Of a stretch of DNA of 64,000 nucleotides, positions 23,601 through 35,091 are shown one piece after another. The stretch is from Branchiostoma lanceolatum (lineage: Eukaryota; Chordata; Leptocardii; Amphioxiformes; Branchiostomatidae): NCBI RefSeq assembly GCF_035083965.1, contig NC_089731.1:8778501-8842500 (forward strand), written 5' to 3'. The notes beneath the pieces were generated by a model. That model had not been told where the DNA came from. It saw only the letters and a list, made by a program, of their open reading frames with translations, and searched no databases. A program made the translations under genes and the position numbers. Each line of letters starts with the position of its first letter. The first letter of the stretch is position 1.

Positions 23601-25042
23601 AAACTTTTGTAAACTTTAGTAAACTTTTGGAGATATAGTTTTGGGTGTGTCTGTGTGTGTTTCCGGACTACTGTAAGCAGCATAACTCAAGAACCTCTTG
23701 ATGGATTACGATGATATTTGGTATTTGGGCAGGTGTTGTAAAAGGTCGATTTTGGGCCCCCTGGTATGTGACGTTGGTACTGCAGCAGAATTTCAATTTT
23801 TGTATCTTTTGACCTGGACGTGCTGTGGTCTTGATTTTTGGGTGGCAGATAGCTTGTGATGTAATAAAGAAGTGGTGTAGGTTTGGGCCCCCTAGCAGCT
23901 TCCTTGGCGTTTTAGTGAAAATCGTCTAAGGAGAATAACTGAACAAAGGAACAACGGATTTAGTATGCAGGTAGCTTAGATAGAGATATAAACAATGAAT
24001 TGCAAATTATGCTAATTGTGACTTTCTTTGCATAGCTAATGAGGAAAATCTATATTTGCAGTGTTTTCCATTATCAGACTCAAATGCATGTAACGTATGT
24101 AGTTTATGGAAAGTGGATCATCAACAGATATCAATTATGCAAATAAATTCCTAATTTGCATAATTAATGCAAAACAACATATCTCATCTAATTGGAAAAT
24201 TATAGGACTGTCAATATGATACTTAGTATGCAGGTAGCTTAGACAAAGATATACATAATGTAGTGCAAATTATACTTATTGTGACTTAATTTGCATAGCT
24301 AATGAGGAAAATCTATATTTGCAGTGTTTTCCATTATCAGACTTAAATATAACAGTTTATGGAAAGTGGAGCATCAACAGATACCAATTATGCAAATGAA
24401 TTCCTAGTTTGCATAATTAATGCAAAAACAACATAATCCATCTAATTGGAAAATTATAGGACTGTCAATATTTCAACATGTGTAAGTTAGATAAAGATGT
24501 TTATGACTTAGCATATATTATGCAAATGTGTAAGTCATTTGCATGAATAGAATTGTTCATGGAGATATGAGGTCGTGGAACTCTTGTTTCGTCTGTTTTC
24601 TTTGTGCTAGTGTTTCTAACTAACAATACACCCCCTCGCCCATGGTGGTGCGGTCCAGCTGGGCATTTCGCATAATTGCACCAGTCGGATAATTGCACCA
24701 AAAACGCTGACAAATGGGTGGTGCAGTTAAGCGGATTCTACTGGGGTATCTGATTTACAGATATGTATTTTGCTTGATTGTGTAAAAAAAACGACCAATC
24801 AGTTCATCCCTTCTATCTATCGCTTAGGGAAGGCCACCTACACATGGGAAGAGGGTGCCAAGAAGGCGGAGAGCAGGATAGATGCTACGAACGGGACCGT
24901 CTACAGTATGAACGCGCACGACCCGCACCACATGATCATCCACGAGGAGATCGAGGCCCTTTGTGTCTTCCACCCAGTCTTGGTTGGGAACGAGAACCAC
25001 GATTTCAGCGGAGGGTACTCTGGGTTCAAGCCTTCCGAGTAA
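20690..25042 (+). CDS. Ectoine synthase-like fused double cupin, copy B (intact)
   Basis: Exons 20690-20971, 21504-21768 and 24828-25042 (TAA) give 253 residues, about twice a bacterial EctC. Residues 1-110 form one EctC-like cupin (MIVR start, AAEDG, NHVYYCLSGSG, GQVYEFGPD). Residues 122-253 form a second, closer one: EIVGTDRDID, SRRFLKKSDGF, YKHHVESAYYVKG, VYSMNAHDPHH, CVFHPVLVGNENHD. The three iron ligands known for EctC map to Glu176, Tyr208 and His216, with the Tyr-to-His spacing of eight kept. The GxExH end motif is also kept (Gly236, Glu238, His240). In the first cupin the same positions are His58, Val85 and Cys93, so it is not expected to bind iron. EctC cyclises N-gamma-acetyl-diaminobutyrate to ectoine. 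The substrate here is unproven; the Trp before S-R-R in bacterial enzymes aligns with Gly140. No EctA or EctB partner is in the window. No signal peptide, so probably cytosolic. Confidence 0.82.
22065..22195. mobile_element. TAGCCTG MITE (also at 39599-39707 and 60724-60816)
   Basis: The element runs from AGCCTGTATTTACACAAGCT to GCGCGACTCGTCAGGCTA. Its core CGGCCGGAGGTTACTGA and GGCTGGCCACTAGGAGC recur in two other copies, one of them inverted. It is nested in the 2.73-kb insertion. Confidence 0.7.
22648..23629. repeat. 10-bp satellite (AAACTTTTGT), about 98 units
   Basis: Units AAACTTTTGT, AAACATTTGT and AAACGTTTGT run for nearly 1 kb without any indel from about 22681. Because the period is 10 and no unit has a minus-strand stop, all minus frames are open as a YKSLQKFTKV-type repeat; this is not a gene. 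G-variant units at 23111, 23261 and 23401 recur every 140-150 bp inside a repeated order of A- and T-variants. Family R sequence (GGAGATATAGTTTTG) flanks both sides. Confidence 0.95.
23630..24520. repeat. Family R segment with two tandem units of about 265 bp
   Basis: After GGAGATATAGTTTTGGGTGT the sequence matches 40160-40800 and 7920-8290 in inverted orientation. From 23958 to 24475 two similar units follow, each starting TTAGTATGCAGGTAGCTTAGA and ending GGACTGTCAATAT, with ATTTGCATA words. Non-coding. Confidence 0.7.
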
Positions 25043-26978
25043 TGTGTCCGTTAGGTTCAAGTTTTTTCTTACCTTTGAAATTGATTTGAAAAGATTTGGA
25101 TGGGTGGTTTCATTGCAACTATATATCTCATTGCAGTTTAATAAACCTTTCGATATCTTCCTTTTTTCGTATGAAATATGACATAGATGATAAATAAATG
25201 TATCTCTGCTTCCGTACGCAAATTGCTGAATACCAATTACGTGTCTACCAATTTAGACATGAACATCTTCACTATTAGAACATCTATGAAACTAGGAGAC
25301 ACATTCTAGTGTTTTCGTGGTCCACACTGCAATACGAGCACCCACACTAGGTGGCGTTTCTGTTTATTAATGTTCCCTTACCCTGGTTCCAATTTGTACA
25401 CAACGTAGTTTGCAAGCATATTTTGGCAGTTCTCCTTTTAGGTTGCATCATAAGCTTTGGTGCCAGCCGATCAGTAATGCGACGTTGTCATTGGTGATGT
25501 TGATGATTTGATTTAAACGCTCAGCTGTCCATTTCTCCAATGGTTAAATGAATATTGCCTTCTACATGTAGGGAGTGATTGACAGAAGCAGGACGCTGAA
25601 GTGTTTGATTCCAAAGGTTTTTGCAGCTTTGAGTTGTTTATCACTTTGGGATAAACAGATGTTAAAACAACACGAACGAATTAATGGCAAACACTCAAAG
25701 ACCCTCCCCTGTGAAAACACTACTAAAACAATGATTCTTGCTATTTGATTGCAATGATGCTGAAAAATGTTAGTGTTCAGTTCATATTGTGTTAGTCCGG
25801 TAAACAATGCTGAAATGTTTCTAATAACGCTAACAACTGTGACCCCAAGATATGCTAAAGATGCCTGGTTTCATTTTTTTCATCGTTGTCCTCGTATCAC
25901 CTGACAAATAATTTTGTCTCCGGAATACAAATTACATTAAAACGAGGGAAGTGGCTACTGACAGGATCATCCTGTCAGCAGTGCAAATTTTTCTACTGCT
26001 GACAGGATGATCCTGCTAATAGCGTCAGGCTAAAACGAGAGGTAATACGGCAGTTCCCGGTAACAAGATGCCGCATTCGCGAAAGCCCCAGAGCGACTGG
26101 CGTAAATGTCGCAGAAACGGCGAAAAATTTGTCGTAAAAGAACACATTAATGAAATACGCCATTATGAAAACCGCACACCGGAACGTCGTTTAACGTCGT
26201 ATCTCCCTTAATCATTACCTAATTGGCCTTCGGCTTTGAAGAGCCGTCGGAGGTTATACAACCTTGTAAAAACACACAATACGCTTCCGACAAAAGCAAA
26301 TAGTCTCATGGTCATACCTTTCCCATGATGCCATGTCTACATAATTCACTTGGGTGTAAATTTACCCAAAGGCCAATGGCCTGTTGGTCCCTCGACTACT
26401 TTATTAGGTCCAACAGTCATCAAACAAAGCTTTCTGAAAAACACGTTTCCGTAACTAGGTAACCACGATCGCGTTGAAGCATGGTGACGACTGATGTCCC
26501 TGCAACAAGGGCTTTATTGAAACATATAAAAGTTCTTTTGTACGGTCTCCCTAATTTAGAGTAACATCTACTGGCATTAGTATATCGTAATCATCAACCA
26601 TACAAATAAATTTGTGATCTAAAAAAGTATATCATAGTATCATTACGTTAATGGCTGAGGAACCTAAAATGGAGTTCATATTATTTGAAGACATATTCCA
26701 AATTCTTTACCCTGTATTATGTACGTACATGTAAGTACAAAGAATACGAGGACCATCGAATTCTAAGTACATATGGCATGTTTGGTAGTCCATCGCTTGA
26801 TGTAATATGTTACTAAATCTGGTGAATGATACAAGAACTAAACATTTAACTTGTAACCAAATTAATGGATATTTTCAATCTTGTGTGACAAATAAAAGCT
26901 TATGCATCCTCTATATAGAATATCCCTCCCCTTTGATTTTGTATATTGATGATGCATATTACAGGTAGGAAAACCTAG
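25043..26978. other. Intergenic between EctC-like copy B and carotenoid oxygenase 1
   Basis: The first 160 bp are homologous to the 3' flank of copy A. No exon is recognised in the rest except a nested hairpin at 25949-26024. The right end carries the 3' UTR of the minus-strand oxygenase gene: AATAAA, read on the minus strand, is not evident within 100 bp. Confidence 0.5.
25949..26024. mobile_element. Nested-palindrome element (second copy at 31938-32013)
   Basis: AAGTGGCTACTGACAGGATC opens a near-perfect palindrome, CTGACAGGATCATCCTGTCAG. A second palindromic arm, CTGCTGACAGGATGATCCTG, follows after 15 bp. Both arms pair with each other and with themselves. The same design recurs at 31938-32013, so this is a small foldback family. 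Confidence 0.7.
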
Positions 26979-29900
26979 TTAGAAAACTTCGGGGAAGAAT
27001 CGCCCGTGGATGGCAAACGGTATGTACGTCTTGGCGTAGGCATAGTTGATGGTTTTCAAAGTCTGCGCGTCAAGAATCAACAGATAACTTTCCTTTCGCT
27101 GTCCGTCGAGAATGGTGGAGATGAGAACGCCCTGGTCTTCTGCCGTGGCGTTCGGATCGGGGATGAAGTACGGTTCGTTAGGGTAGTGGTTAGGGATGTA
27201 CCAGTGCTTGTCGCCTCTCCCACCGTTGCAGAGATCCTTTTTAACGATGGCAAAGTTATCGTGCACTGTCGGAGTTTGCGGATCAAAGGAGAAGACGACT
27301 CCGTACACGTAACAGTAGTTGCCACTACGATGATTTTCGTTGATCACCGGGAGCTCCATTCGGTTCACGAAGTTCAGTTCGGGTGTTTTTGGAGAGAACG
27401 TGGAGACGCTGACTCTAGATTCCTCCATGTTGAGCGTGAAGCGCTTTAACATTGCCCGGTTGGTCAGTTTGCTTCTCTTCCCTTCGTCTAACATTGTGGC
27501 AATCTCGAATTGGTAAAGCATGGAGTTGTCCGGGTAGGTTATCATATCAACGACTATGTTGCCATCCCGCTCAAAGGCGTTGACGTGGTGTACAGCAAAG
27601 AAACCTGGCGTTTTCATCTCTGACACTTTCCCGTCTTTAAGAGAGATAACCAGAAACTTGGTATCATCCTTACCCTCCCATTCAAAACACTTGCCTGCCT
27701 CTGCCGAGTTCAGCATTTTGGGAACGCTGATATAGAGGGGGTAGAGAGAGACAATGGCGTAGTTGTCAGTGATAGAGAAGCTATGCATGTAAGATATCCT
27801 CTCTAACTTAACGTTTGTTATGATCTCTTGTGTAGAAGTGTCTTTCATCCTGAAGAGTGACAGGGTATGCTTGAGTCCTGGTACAATGTTCACGGTGTAG
27901 ACCAAGTTAATAGTGTGTCCCGTTTTGGGTTCGTATAGAGGGTGGGCTGTCGACATCAATGAGAGAAGATTTACGATTGGATGAGTGATGTCAGGTTTGA
28001 CCAGACTTATGGTACTCAGCGAACCAATGTCGAACTTAGAAAACACGGCTGCATCCGTGAGCCCGATGAATTCGGCGTCTCGTCCCGTCCCTATCTTCCA
28101 GACGTTTGCGTTGGTGTTGTCGATGCCGTACAGGAGAGCTTCGGCCCTTTCTTCGAACGTAAACGCGGGGTTCACACCGTCAAACGTAAGGGACGTGGCG
28201 TAGTCGTTCTCAGAAATGGACCGTGTGTAGGTGGACGTGCCTAAGAACGAGGCCGAGAAGAGAATCTGTGTGCCGTTGTTGATCTTGAAGGAATGCAGTT
28301 TGGCGAAACCGTCAAATGTGTGGATGACGCTCCGCCCTCCGATGTTGAAGCGACCTGGACCATTTCGTACCTGAAGAAACATACGTGAAAAAATCGAGTC
28401 ACCTTACTGATTGTAATATGCTAATGAGGTGAACGTATCCAAGTATGAGATTAAGTCGGCCTTAGAATAACGCCCTTTTGATAAATGTGAATCAATGGAA
28501 GAAAAAAAAAAAATCTTATCAAAATTAATGAGTTAGGTAGCGAAAACACTTTTAGAAGATATCATTATGCTATTACCCCATCTTAAGTCATGAGTTGCTA
28601 ATTTCCTGGTGATTTGATAAGTTGGTATACATAACATTAGTGACACAGCAGATTATAAATGTGACACTTAATCTGTAGTCTAACGGAAATGCTACTCTAT
28701 AGGAATACCAGCAACCACTGTGACAAACTCAGCAACACGGCCTTTATTCAGATAACAAACGACTCACTGTCTGCCTGTAGTCTGTCAAAACAGCTGGGAC
28801 CTCGTTGCAGTCGAGCAAATGTTGACATTTCTCGGCTTATCAAGTTGTGTAACATACCTAGTCAACACACGGTTAGCACGGCAGTCAGGCCAACTCAATT
28901 AATCAATCAGAATGTTTGGTTGAAATGATTACTCAGGTCCTTAGTTAGATACTAGGGGCTCTTTGTTTCCTTTGTGAATGGGACGTTTCTGTCAAAAGTC
29001 CTGAAATTGATGTTTTAAGTCCTGTGCTATGACAAAAAGGGATAAGGGTACATGTGTGTGTTAAAACCAAAGATTAGTTACAAAGGTAATTAATTGTCAT
29101 GTATGTCTCTCACACATATGCGGTACTGGAGAGACTTTACTTGTGTGGTAGTCTTCCTCTGCCTTTGGTTTTAAAACAAAATGTTGGATTACCTGACATC
29201 TGGCGTCAACATGTCTATTGATTAATGAATGTGACCGACACAAAAAGGTTACTATCAATGGGAGTCCAGTCAACATTTTCATAACATTGTTTAACATTTC
29301 ATGAGATTTTAGGAATCATTTTTGGTCAAATTCTGAGCATATAATATGTAACGGGGGTCCCATAACTTCGACAGTACCATAACTTCGACAGTACCATAAC
29401 CATTTTAATTTAGCGATTGCTAAAAGCTTTGATGGACGGCTATTGAAAAGTCAAAAAAAAGACTGCAATTGTAAATGACGAAAGATGATAATGATGATGA
29501 TGATGTAAATGACATGAAGGAAAATCTTCATTGTCCAGCGGAAATCATTAGTGATTAACATAATTTTTGAGAATCAAACGTCCTCGCCATCGAGCTTGCA
29601 AGCGTCTCCCGTCGTTTACAGATGTCAGTATAAACAGATCTTTGTGTCTTCTCATGTGCGAGTACAGCCCAATACTTGACTCTCGCAGAATCTCTATACA
29701 AAAATGAATGAGGATACACTACGACTCTTTTTTGAGAGTGAGAAATTGTCACTTATCTGTCTGCTCCTGGTGTGAATACGTAAAGCACACACTTCAAAAC
29801 TACCCCGTACAAAAGGTCCAATCCTGTGGACCACACTTCTCAACTATAACGATTCCCATGTGACTAAAAGCAAGATTCTTGAATCTTTCTTGTTGGATGT

Positions 29901-30300
29901 TGCCAGAAGATGTCAAAGTAGTTCTTAGACACTATCTTCTCTCGCTTCTTTCTTAGATAGATACACAGGTCGTGTTTGGTTATAAACATTGAAAAGATTA
30001 AAACCTTTGGTGGTTAAAGTTTCACAAGAGAGCCACGTGCACCGGCACGCTACAGCAGTCTCTAGCTAAATCTTAACTGGACTCTCAATGAATGACAGAA
30101 TGAAGTGACTAGTTACTCACGAAGGTGCCGTGGACCCAGTGTGGGACCGGTGTGTCGTTGAACCACTGGATCGGACGGTCTTGAAATTCTTCAAAGTTAT
30201 CTCTGAAGAAATATTCCAGTCCAACGGTGCTTGCTTGAACGCAGCCTGAAAAGGCTAGAATAACAGTTGACAAAAACAACATTTTGTTTCCCAGCGACAT
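26979..30300 (-). CDS. Carotenoid cleavage oxygenase 1 (BCO/RPE65 family) with signal peptide
   Basis: Two exons: 30300-30121 (60 codons) and 28370-26979, joined in phase 0, giving about 523 residues. Exon 1 starts with a hydrophobic leader (MLFLSTVILAFSGCVQA) and ends WVHGTF. Exon 2 opens VRNGPGRFNIGGRS, the family's entry motif. Four iron-binding histidines are present in their usual contexts: AHPLYEP, YMHSFSIT, VHHVNAFE and IHGRFF near the C-terminus. The late motif PDPNATAEDQGVLIS also fits. Family members cleave carotenoids or isomerise retinyl esters; the exact substrate cannot be read. Vertebrate members are cytosolic or mitochondrial, so a secretory leader is unusual, but all three copies here have one. 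Paralogues 2 and 3 have an extra intron after the first RN-P block, absent here. Intron 28371-30120 has no recognisable gene. Confidence 0.92.
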
Positions 30301-31937
30301 TTCTAAACTTTTTTTTCTGATGTGCCAGAACGAGATATCTGAGTTCTTGCAAATTTAGAAGTGCGACAAAGAATCCTTAAGAGGGGACTTATATTGACGT
30401 TCGGACATGTTTGCTCAGTCGATCACATAACAAATAGAGACGTTGGTATGATGATATCATCTGGGTATACTGCGCATGTGCAGTACTTTGATAGAAGACT
30501 GTTAGTCACGTGTTTGTCGAAAGAGAATAGACGGGCGTGTGTCATTTACTACGAACGTGTGACTCATGTCGTATTTCATTTCACACATGAGATATCCATC
30601 CTGTCCTGTCATGTCCTTTAGTATAAAAAAAGGGTTTCTTTCGTGCTTCAAGTCATGATATACTGTATGCAGACATGTGATATTAAAGTCATAATGCATT
30701 CTTATTTGGGAAGTAAATTGATGCATGATTGATTTGAATCTGTCAATAGGGAACTTATTATGGAAAAGTTAGGCAAATTGCACATTTGTGTATACTTATG
30801 ACGTTACCATCAAAGACTTATTGTGAAATGCACTACGTGATTGGAAATGTCCATGTTTTGTACGTACTTTGATTGACATGTATACTCTCTAGAGTTAGAT
30901 AAAAAATACACAAAGGGTGAGTATTTTATATAACAAGTCAAATCTTAGTGCAGAGTGCATTTAACAAGTGACGTAACCTTATTCTTGGGACTCTTATAAA
31001 ATATCTTATAAAAACTGTTATGCGTTCCCCTCCACATAGACTGTTTGCTATGCCTGTGCAATCTTTTATACGCAAATAAAATTCTAATTGACCTTTAGAC
31101 TTATAGTACAGTGCTAATATTTTTCCAACTATGTAACAGGTCTAGAGGTCCACTTTTTTTCTTTGCTGGTCATTCAAGGACGGTGTTGATTAAAGCGTAT
31201 AAACAACCATTACTGTCGTGTTCTCTTCTGTTTCAGTGGAGAATTCATAAGATGCAGCTGCAATAAGGAAGTTTAAACATTTGTTTTTTAATTCTATCTT
31301 ACTCATGTTATGAGCAAGGCAATACGTTTGGAAGCCAAGCTAGTTGTGACAGCGCTGAGCTATAACATTATGCTGTATCTGACACTAGTCAAGTACCATG
31401 CCTAAGAGTTTCAAACAAGTAACATGAGGCGATGGATTGAGGGGCAGCATGATTAGAAGTGGGGAGGGGGTGCAATATGAAGAAGAGGAGAAGGTTCATA
31501 TTCTTGGCTTACAATGCATCAAGTCAAGATTTCTTAATTCAACAATGTGGGCAAACACCGACGTTATGTACTTATTGTGAGTATGTTTGCCGACGAGCAG
31601 CGGAGTTTGTTCCGTCGGCTGTGTCTCACGGCCCGTCATGAGGGAATTCTGAAAAACAACTCGCCGTTGCTGGGTGACCAGAGTGTTGTGCAAGAATGGT
31701 AAGATCTACAGTATAGGAAATGAATGTTGTCACCTGACCGACCCCAGCAAAGTACTGCCGACCGTTTTTGGGGTCTGCCACTGACAAGGGGCTTTGGTAC
31801 CCCATGTACTGTGACAGTCTCCGCGCACCACACGGCATGTAGATTACTTTGCGTACTTCAATCCTTAAATGTCTATTTGACGACATTACCACACGTGCTG
31901 TGACTGAATGCGTTGTGACTTTAACTTCTATTTGCCC

Positions 31938-32013
31938 GGGGCTATTGACAGGATCATCCTGTCAATATCGAAAATTTTCTGTTATTGACAGGAAGATCCT
32001 GTCAATAGCCACT
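31938..32013. mobile_element. Nested-palindrome element, second copy
   Basis: GGCTATTGACAGGATCATCC and the mirrored end GGAAGATCCTGTCAATAGCC flank a short AT-rich loop. Each arm is itself palindromic. Same family as 25949-26024. Confidence 0.75.
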
Positions 32014-33979
32014 TGCCTTCTATTTTTCGACATCAACACACATAAAGGGACAGTTCATTGTGACTTTTACTTCTATTTTACGATATCACCACACATACTG
32101 TGACAGTTTGCGGTGACCTGCCAGATGACTGTGAGTCATTGACTTTAGTTAAGCTAAAGTCCTTCTTTCGGTGTACATTGTATGTAGGGGCGGTGCCCAT
32201 ATCCCTTGATTATACAACCTTCGCTATAACCCCTAGGCCACACAGGTACTGCCACACTGCGGTAGGGGGCTAGTCCACTGGTAGTGGACTGTGTTCAACT
32301 CCCACACTCTTTGTTAGTCAAAGTTAAAATCAAAATCCTCCCACACCATAAGGTGTATAAGGCGGTGCCCATCTCCGTTTCATAGCCTTGCTTCATAATC
32401 AAGTTTATATCATAACTAGAGAACAGTCACCTATTAGCTTTAATAATACCTCGCCGGATGGTTTATTGATGTGATGATGGTCGCTAAATAAGTACACCAT
32501 AGCGCTCCTATCGGCGAGTTACGGTAGTGCAGACAAATCATCCGTTTATGCTATGACTGTAGAATAAGCTCAATCTGGGAGTCAGATGCAGTGCATAGAA
32601 CTAGCATCGTCTAGTTGCTTTTTGTTTAACAGTCAAAGTACACAACTTCGAAACAACACGAAACAACGAAAGGCACAGGTATCTTGGACGACGGACTTTA
32701 TCCAGAATTTGTACAGCTCATGCAGACAAGTTGGACTTTGAAACGGTAGAGGGCGCTATTAGCACATTGCATGTACACGAACAAGCAATCAAATGGAAAA
32801 GCCACTTTGCAATTCCCTTGTGGTCAATGTGTTTAAAAGTTGCATATTCAGTAAGTTTTTGTTGTTGTAGATGTTCTTAGATATGTGCCCACCGTTTAAG
32901 AGACCGAATAAAGTTGTATTAGACTTTGTAGATAAAAAGCACTGCATCAGCATTTCCCATCACAGGACGACATACGTGACTAGGCGTTACATATGACCAG
33001 TTTTATTCGATAAAGAAAATATTATATGTTACATATCATACCTTAATGAATAATAGTAGAATCCCCTTTGCACATGCGCACAAGCTACCCAGTAGCACGT
33101 AACTCTGCATTACCCACTTAAACTAATCAAATCATGTGACTTATGTACACTCTAGTAAAGGTCATGACGGTTAGCTTAATGCTTGTAGTAAGTATGTCAT
33201 TAATCATATACATCTCATTGCCTCCAGATTTTCTTGCAATAATGATACATTGTTTTTTAATTGGCCGATTCATTTGCATTGAATTTTGATATAAAGGTGT
33301 CCACATTCAGCACAATTCAGCGTATCTATTCAGAGTATTCTTGAAACTAATCCAACACCAAACTTTACGCAAAGCAAGTTGCCTTCTAGCACAACCTATT
33401 CTATACTTTTCCAGGTACGTAACATTGTTTGTACTCATTGTACGTACTAACCATGGGTCTTTTCAAAGTACATCATAGTCTTGTGGATGTAGTCCTATGT
33501 CACACAGGTCGTGGACTTTATTTAATCACGATGTGCGCACGCATTCCCCACGCACTGTCCGATATGTGTGCTAGCGTTGGGTCCTTCACCCCTTTAGCTA
33601 ACAAAAATAACGTATACTCGGAAAAACATTTGGATTTAGGTCATCCCTTTGCGGGGAGGTAAAAGATCACACCGCGTTGCATAAACATGCATGGAGACAT
33701 TTGAAACACACCAAGCGTCATTTACACGGGGTTGGATGATTGTGAGGTAATGAAATATCTAGAGTTCCCTCGTTTTTGTGGTTATTGTGTTTTTTTTAAA
33801 TCCTAAAATCTGTTATAGCAAAAAGTAAAACATTTTTTTCTGGTTGATCAGTAGGGTCTGGGGATGTTTTTAATTCTGACACATACGAGCGAGAGAAGAA
33901 CCTTTTGTTTGTCAAAATCACCTATACAACCTCTTGTATCAGTAGCTCAGAATGGACCGACAGTCTCAAATTATATATT

Positions 33980-34190
33980 CTCCAAGCAGAGGTTAGGCTC
34001 GGGCTAGGTTGGGACTTTTTGTATACGACTGAGTCGGGCTTTCTATTTCATCAGTTTTTCTTTTGACCGCCAGCCAAATACAAACAAAAGAAAAGCTGAC
34101 AAAATAGGGAGCCCGATAAAAAACGCCTAAAAAACGTCAAAAACCTGCGGGAGCTCAACCTCTTATTGGAGAATATCAAAATTATTGTTT
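33980..34190. mobile_element. Foldback MITE (family of 4636-4945)
   Basis: The element starts TCTCCAAGCAGAGGTTAGGC and ends with a degenerate inverted copy (CTCAACCTCTTATTGGAGAA). The interior also pairs with itself. It is about 100 bp shorter than the first copy. Confidence 0.7.
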
Positions 34191-34309
34191 TAGAGCTGCC
34201 CTATAACTTGTATAAGCAATGGGAAAGGCACGAGGTTAGATCTAGCATGTCGGCCCCTTCTGTCTCTCAAAAATGCACAAGCGCACCATGAATAATTTAA
34301 CAATCCACA

Positions 34310-34560
34310 TGTACAAGAACAATCAAGACCACAGCACGTCAAGAAACATATAAAACCTGCCGTTCTGCGGCAGTAGCAAGGTCGGCCACCAGAGGCCCGA
34401 AATCGACCTTCATCACCTTTGCGTCTACAACACCTACAAACACACCAAATATCATCGCAATGCATTCGGGGGCTCTTAAAATATTGCGCCGGATACACAC
34501 ACACACGTGCGCACACACAGGCCCAGAACTTTACCTCCCATTTTTAGGGAGGTTATAAGG
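34310..34560. repeat. Family R fragment
   Basis: Words such as CACCAAATATCATCGCAATG and an (AC)n run near 34495 match the right part of the 40160-40800 copy. Confidence 0.5.
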
Positions 34561-34650
34561 AAACCACAAATAAGTCAGTAGCTGATACTTTAAACAAAGT
34601 GTTTATTAAAACCACCCTAAAAGTGATACAAAACTTTTAGATAAAGCCAT

Positions 34651-35091
34651 CACTGCGAAATGTTGTGGCAAATGTATTTTTCTGCCTGCATTTTACTTTA
34701 TAGAGTTAACCAAGCCATGCTTTAACAACCGTCCTTGTTCATACATGTAGTTTAATAGGTTGTATGTAAAGTACGCAGAAGTGTCGACGATGGTATTTTG
34801 ACAAATCCTTGTGAACTCTAAGTAACCCCTAAGGTATCAACGTCCAAGTCTTACATAAAGTGACCAACCAAACGGTACACGATAGCCAAAGGTCATACCT
34901 TAGGGGTTACTTATAGTTCACGAGGATTTGTCAAACTGCCATCATCGACACTTCTGCGTACTTTACAACTGTACATAACCTACTAAACTACATGTATGGA
35001 CAAGGACGGTTGTTAAATCATATTATATGGCTTGGTTGGCTACAAAATAAAATACAGGCAAAAAACACATTTGCCACAATATTTCGCAGTG
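34651..35091. mobile_element. Large foldback element, arms about 190 bp
   Basis: The left arm 34651-34837 (CACTGCGAAATGTTGTGGCA ... AACCCCTAAGGTAT) is the inverted, slightly diverged copy of the right arm 34895-35091. A loop of about 57 bp separates them. No coding sequence. Arm divergence of a few percent suggests a moderately young insertion. Confidence 0.8.

Larger units (their letters stand above)
22014..24746. mobile_element. 2.73-kb composite DNA element with TA target duplication in copy B intron 2
   Basis: Copy A keeps the empty site at 19181-19190 (ATTA|TCTG). In copy B the same site reads TA at 22012-22013, then the insert, then TA at 24747-24748. The ends are imperfect inverted copies: CAGACGACGCCACTTAATTG at left, and the complement of the right end CAGTAGAATCCGCTTAACTG. 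TA duplication, CAG termini and the repeated AATTGCACC words fit a pogo/Tigger-type non-autonomous element. Inside are a TAGCCTG MITE, two family R segments and the 10-bp satellite. No transposase frame is seen. Confidence 0.8.

Noticed and set aside
22648-23629. CRISPR-like array
   Set aside because: Units are 10 bp with no spacers, in an animal intron.
17499-25042. Bacterial contamination as source of the EctC-like genes
   Set aside because: Both copies have two matching GT-AG introns, a tandem duplication with shared flanks, and an insertion of an element family (MITE, family R) found elsewhere in the window.
27006-27449. 147-codon plus-strand frame
   Set aside because: Antisense shadow of the oxygenase 1 exon, which has clear family motifs on the minus strand.
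32240-32330. Second tRNA-like SINE
   Set aside because: A-box-like and B-box-like words are weak and no tail or matching copy was found.
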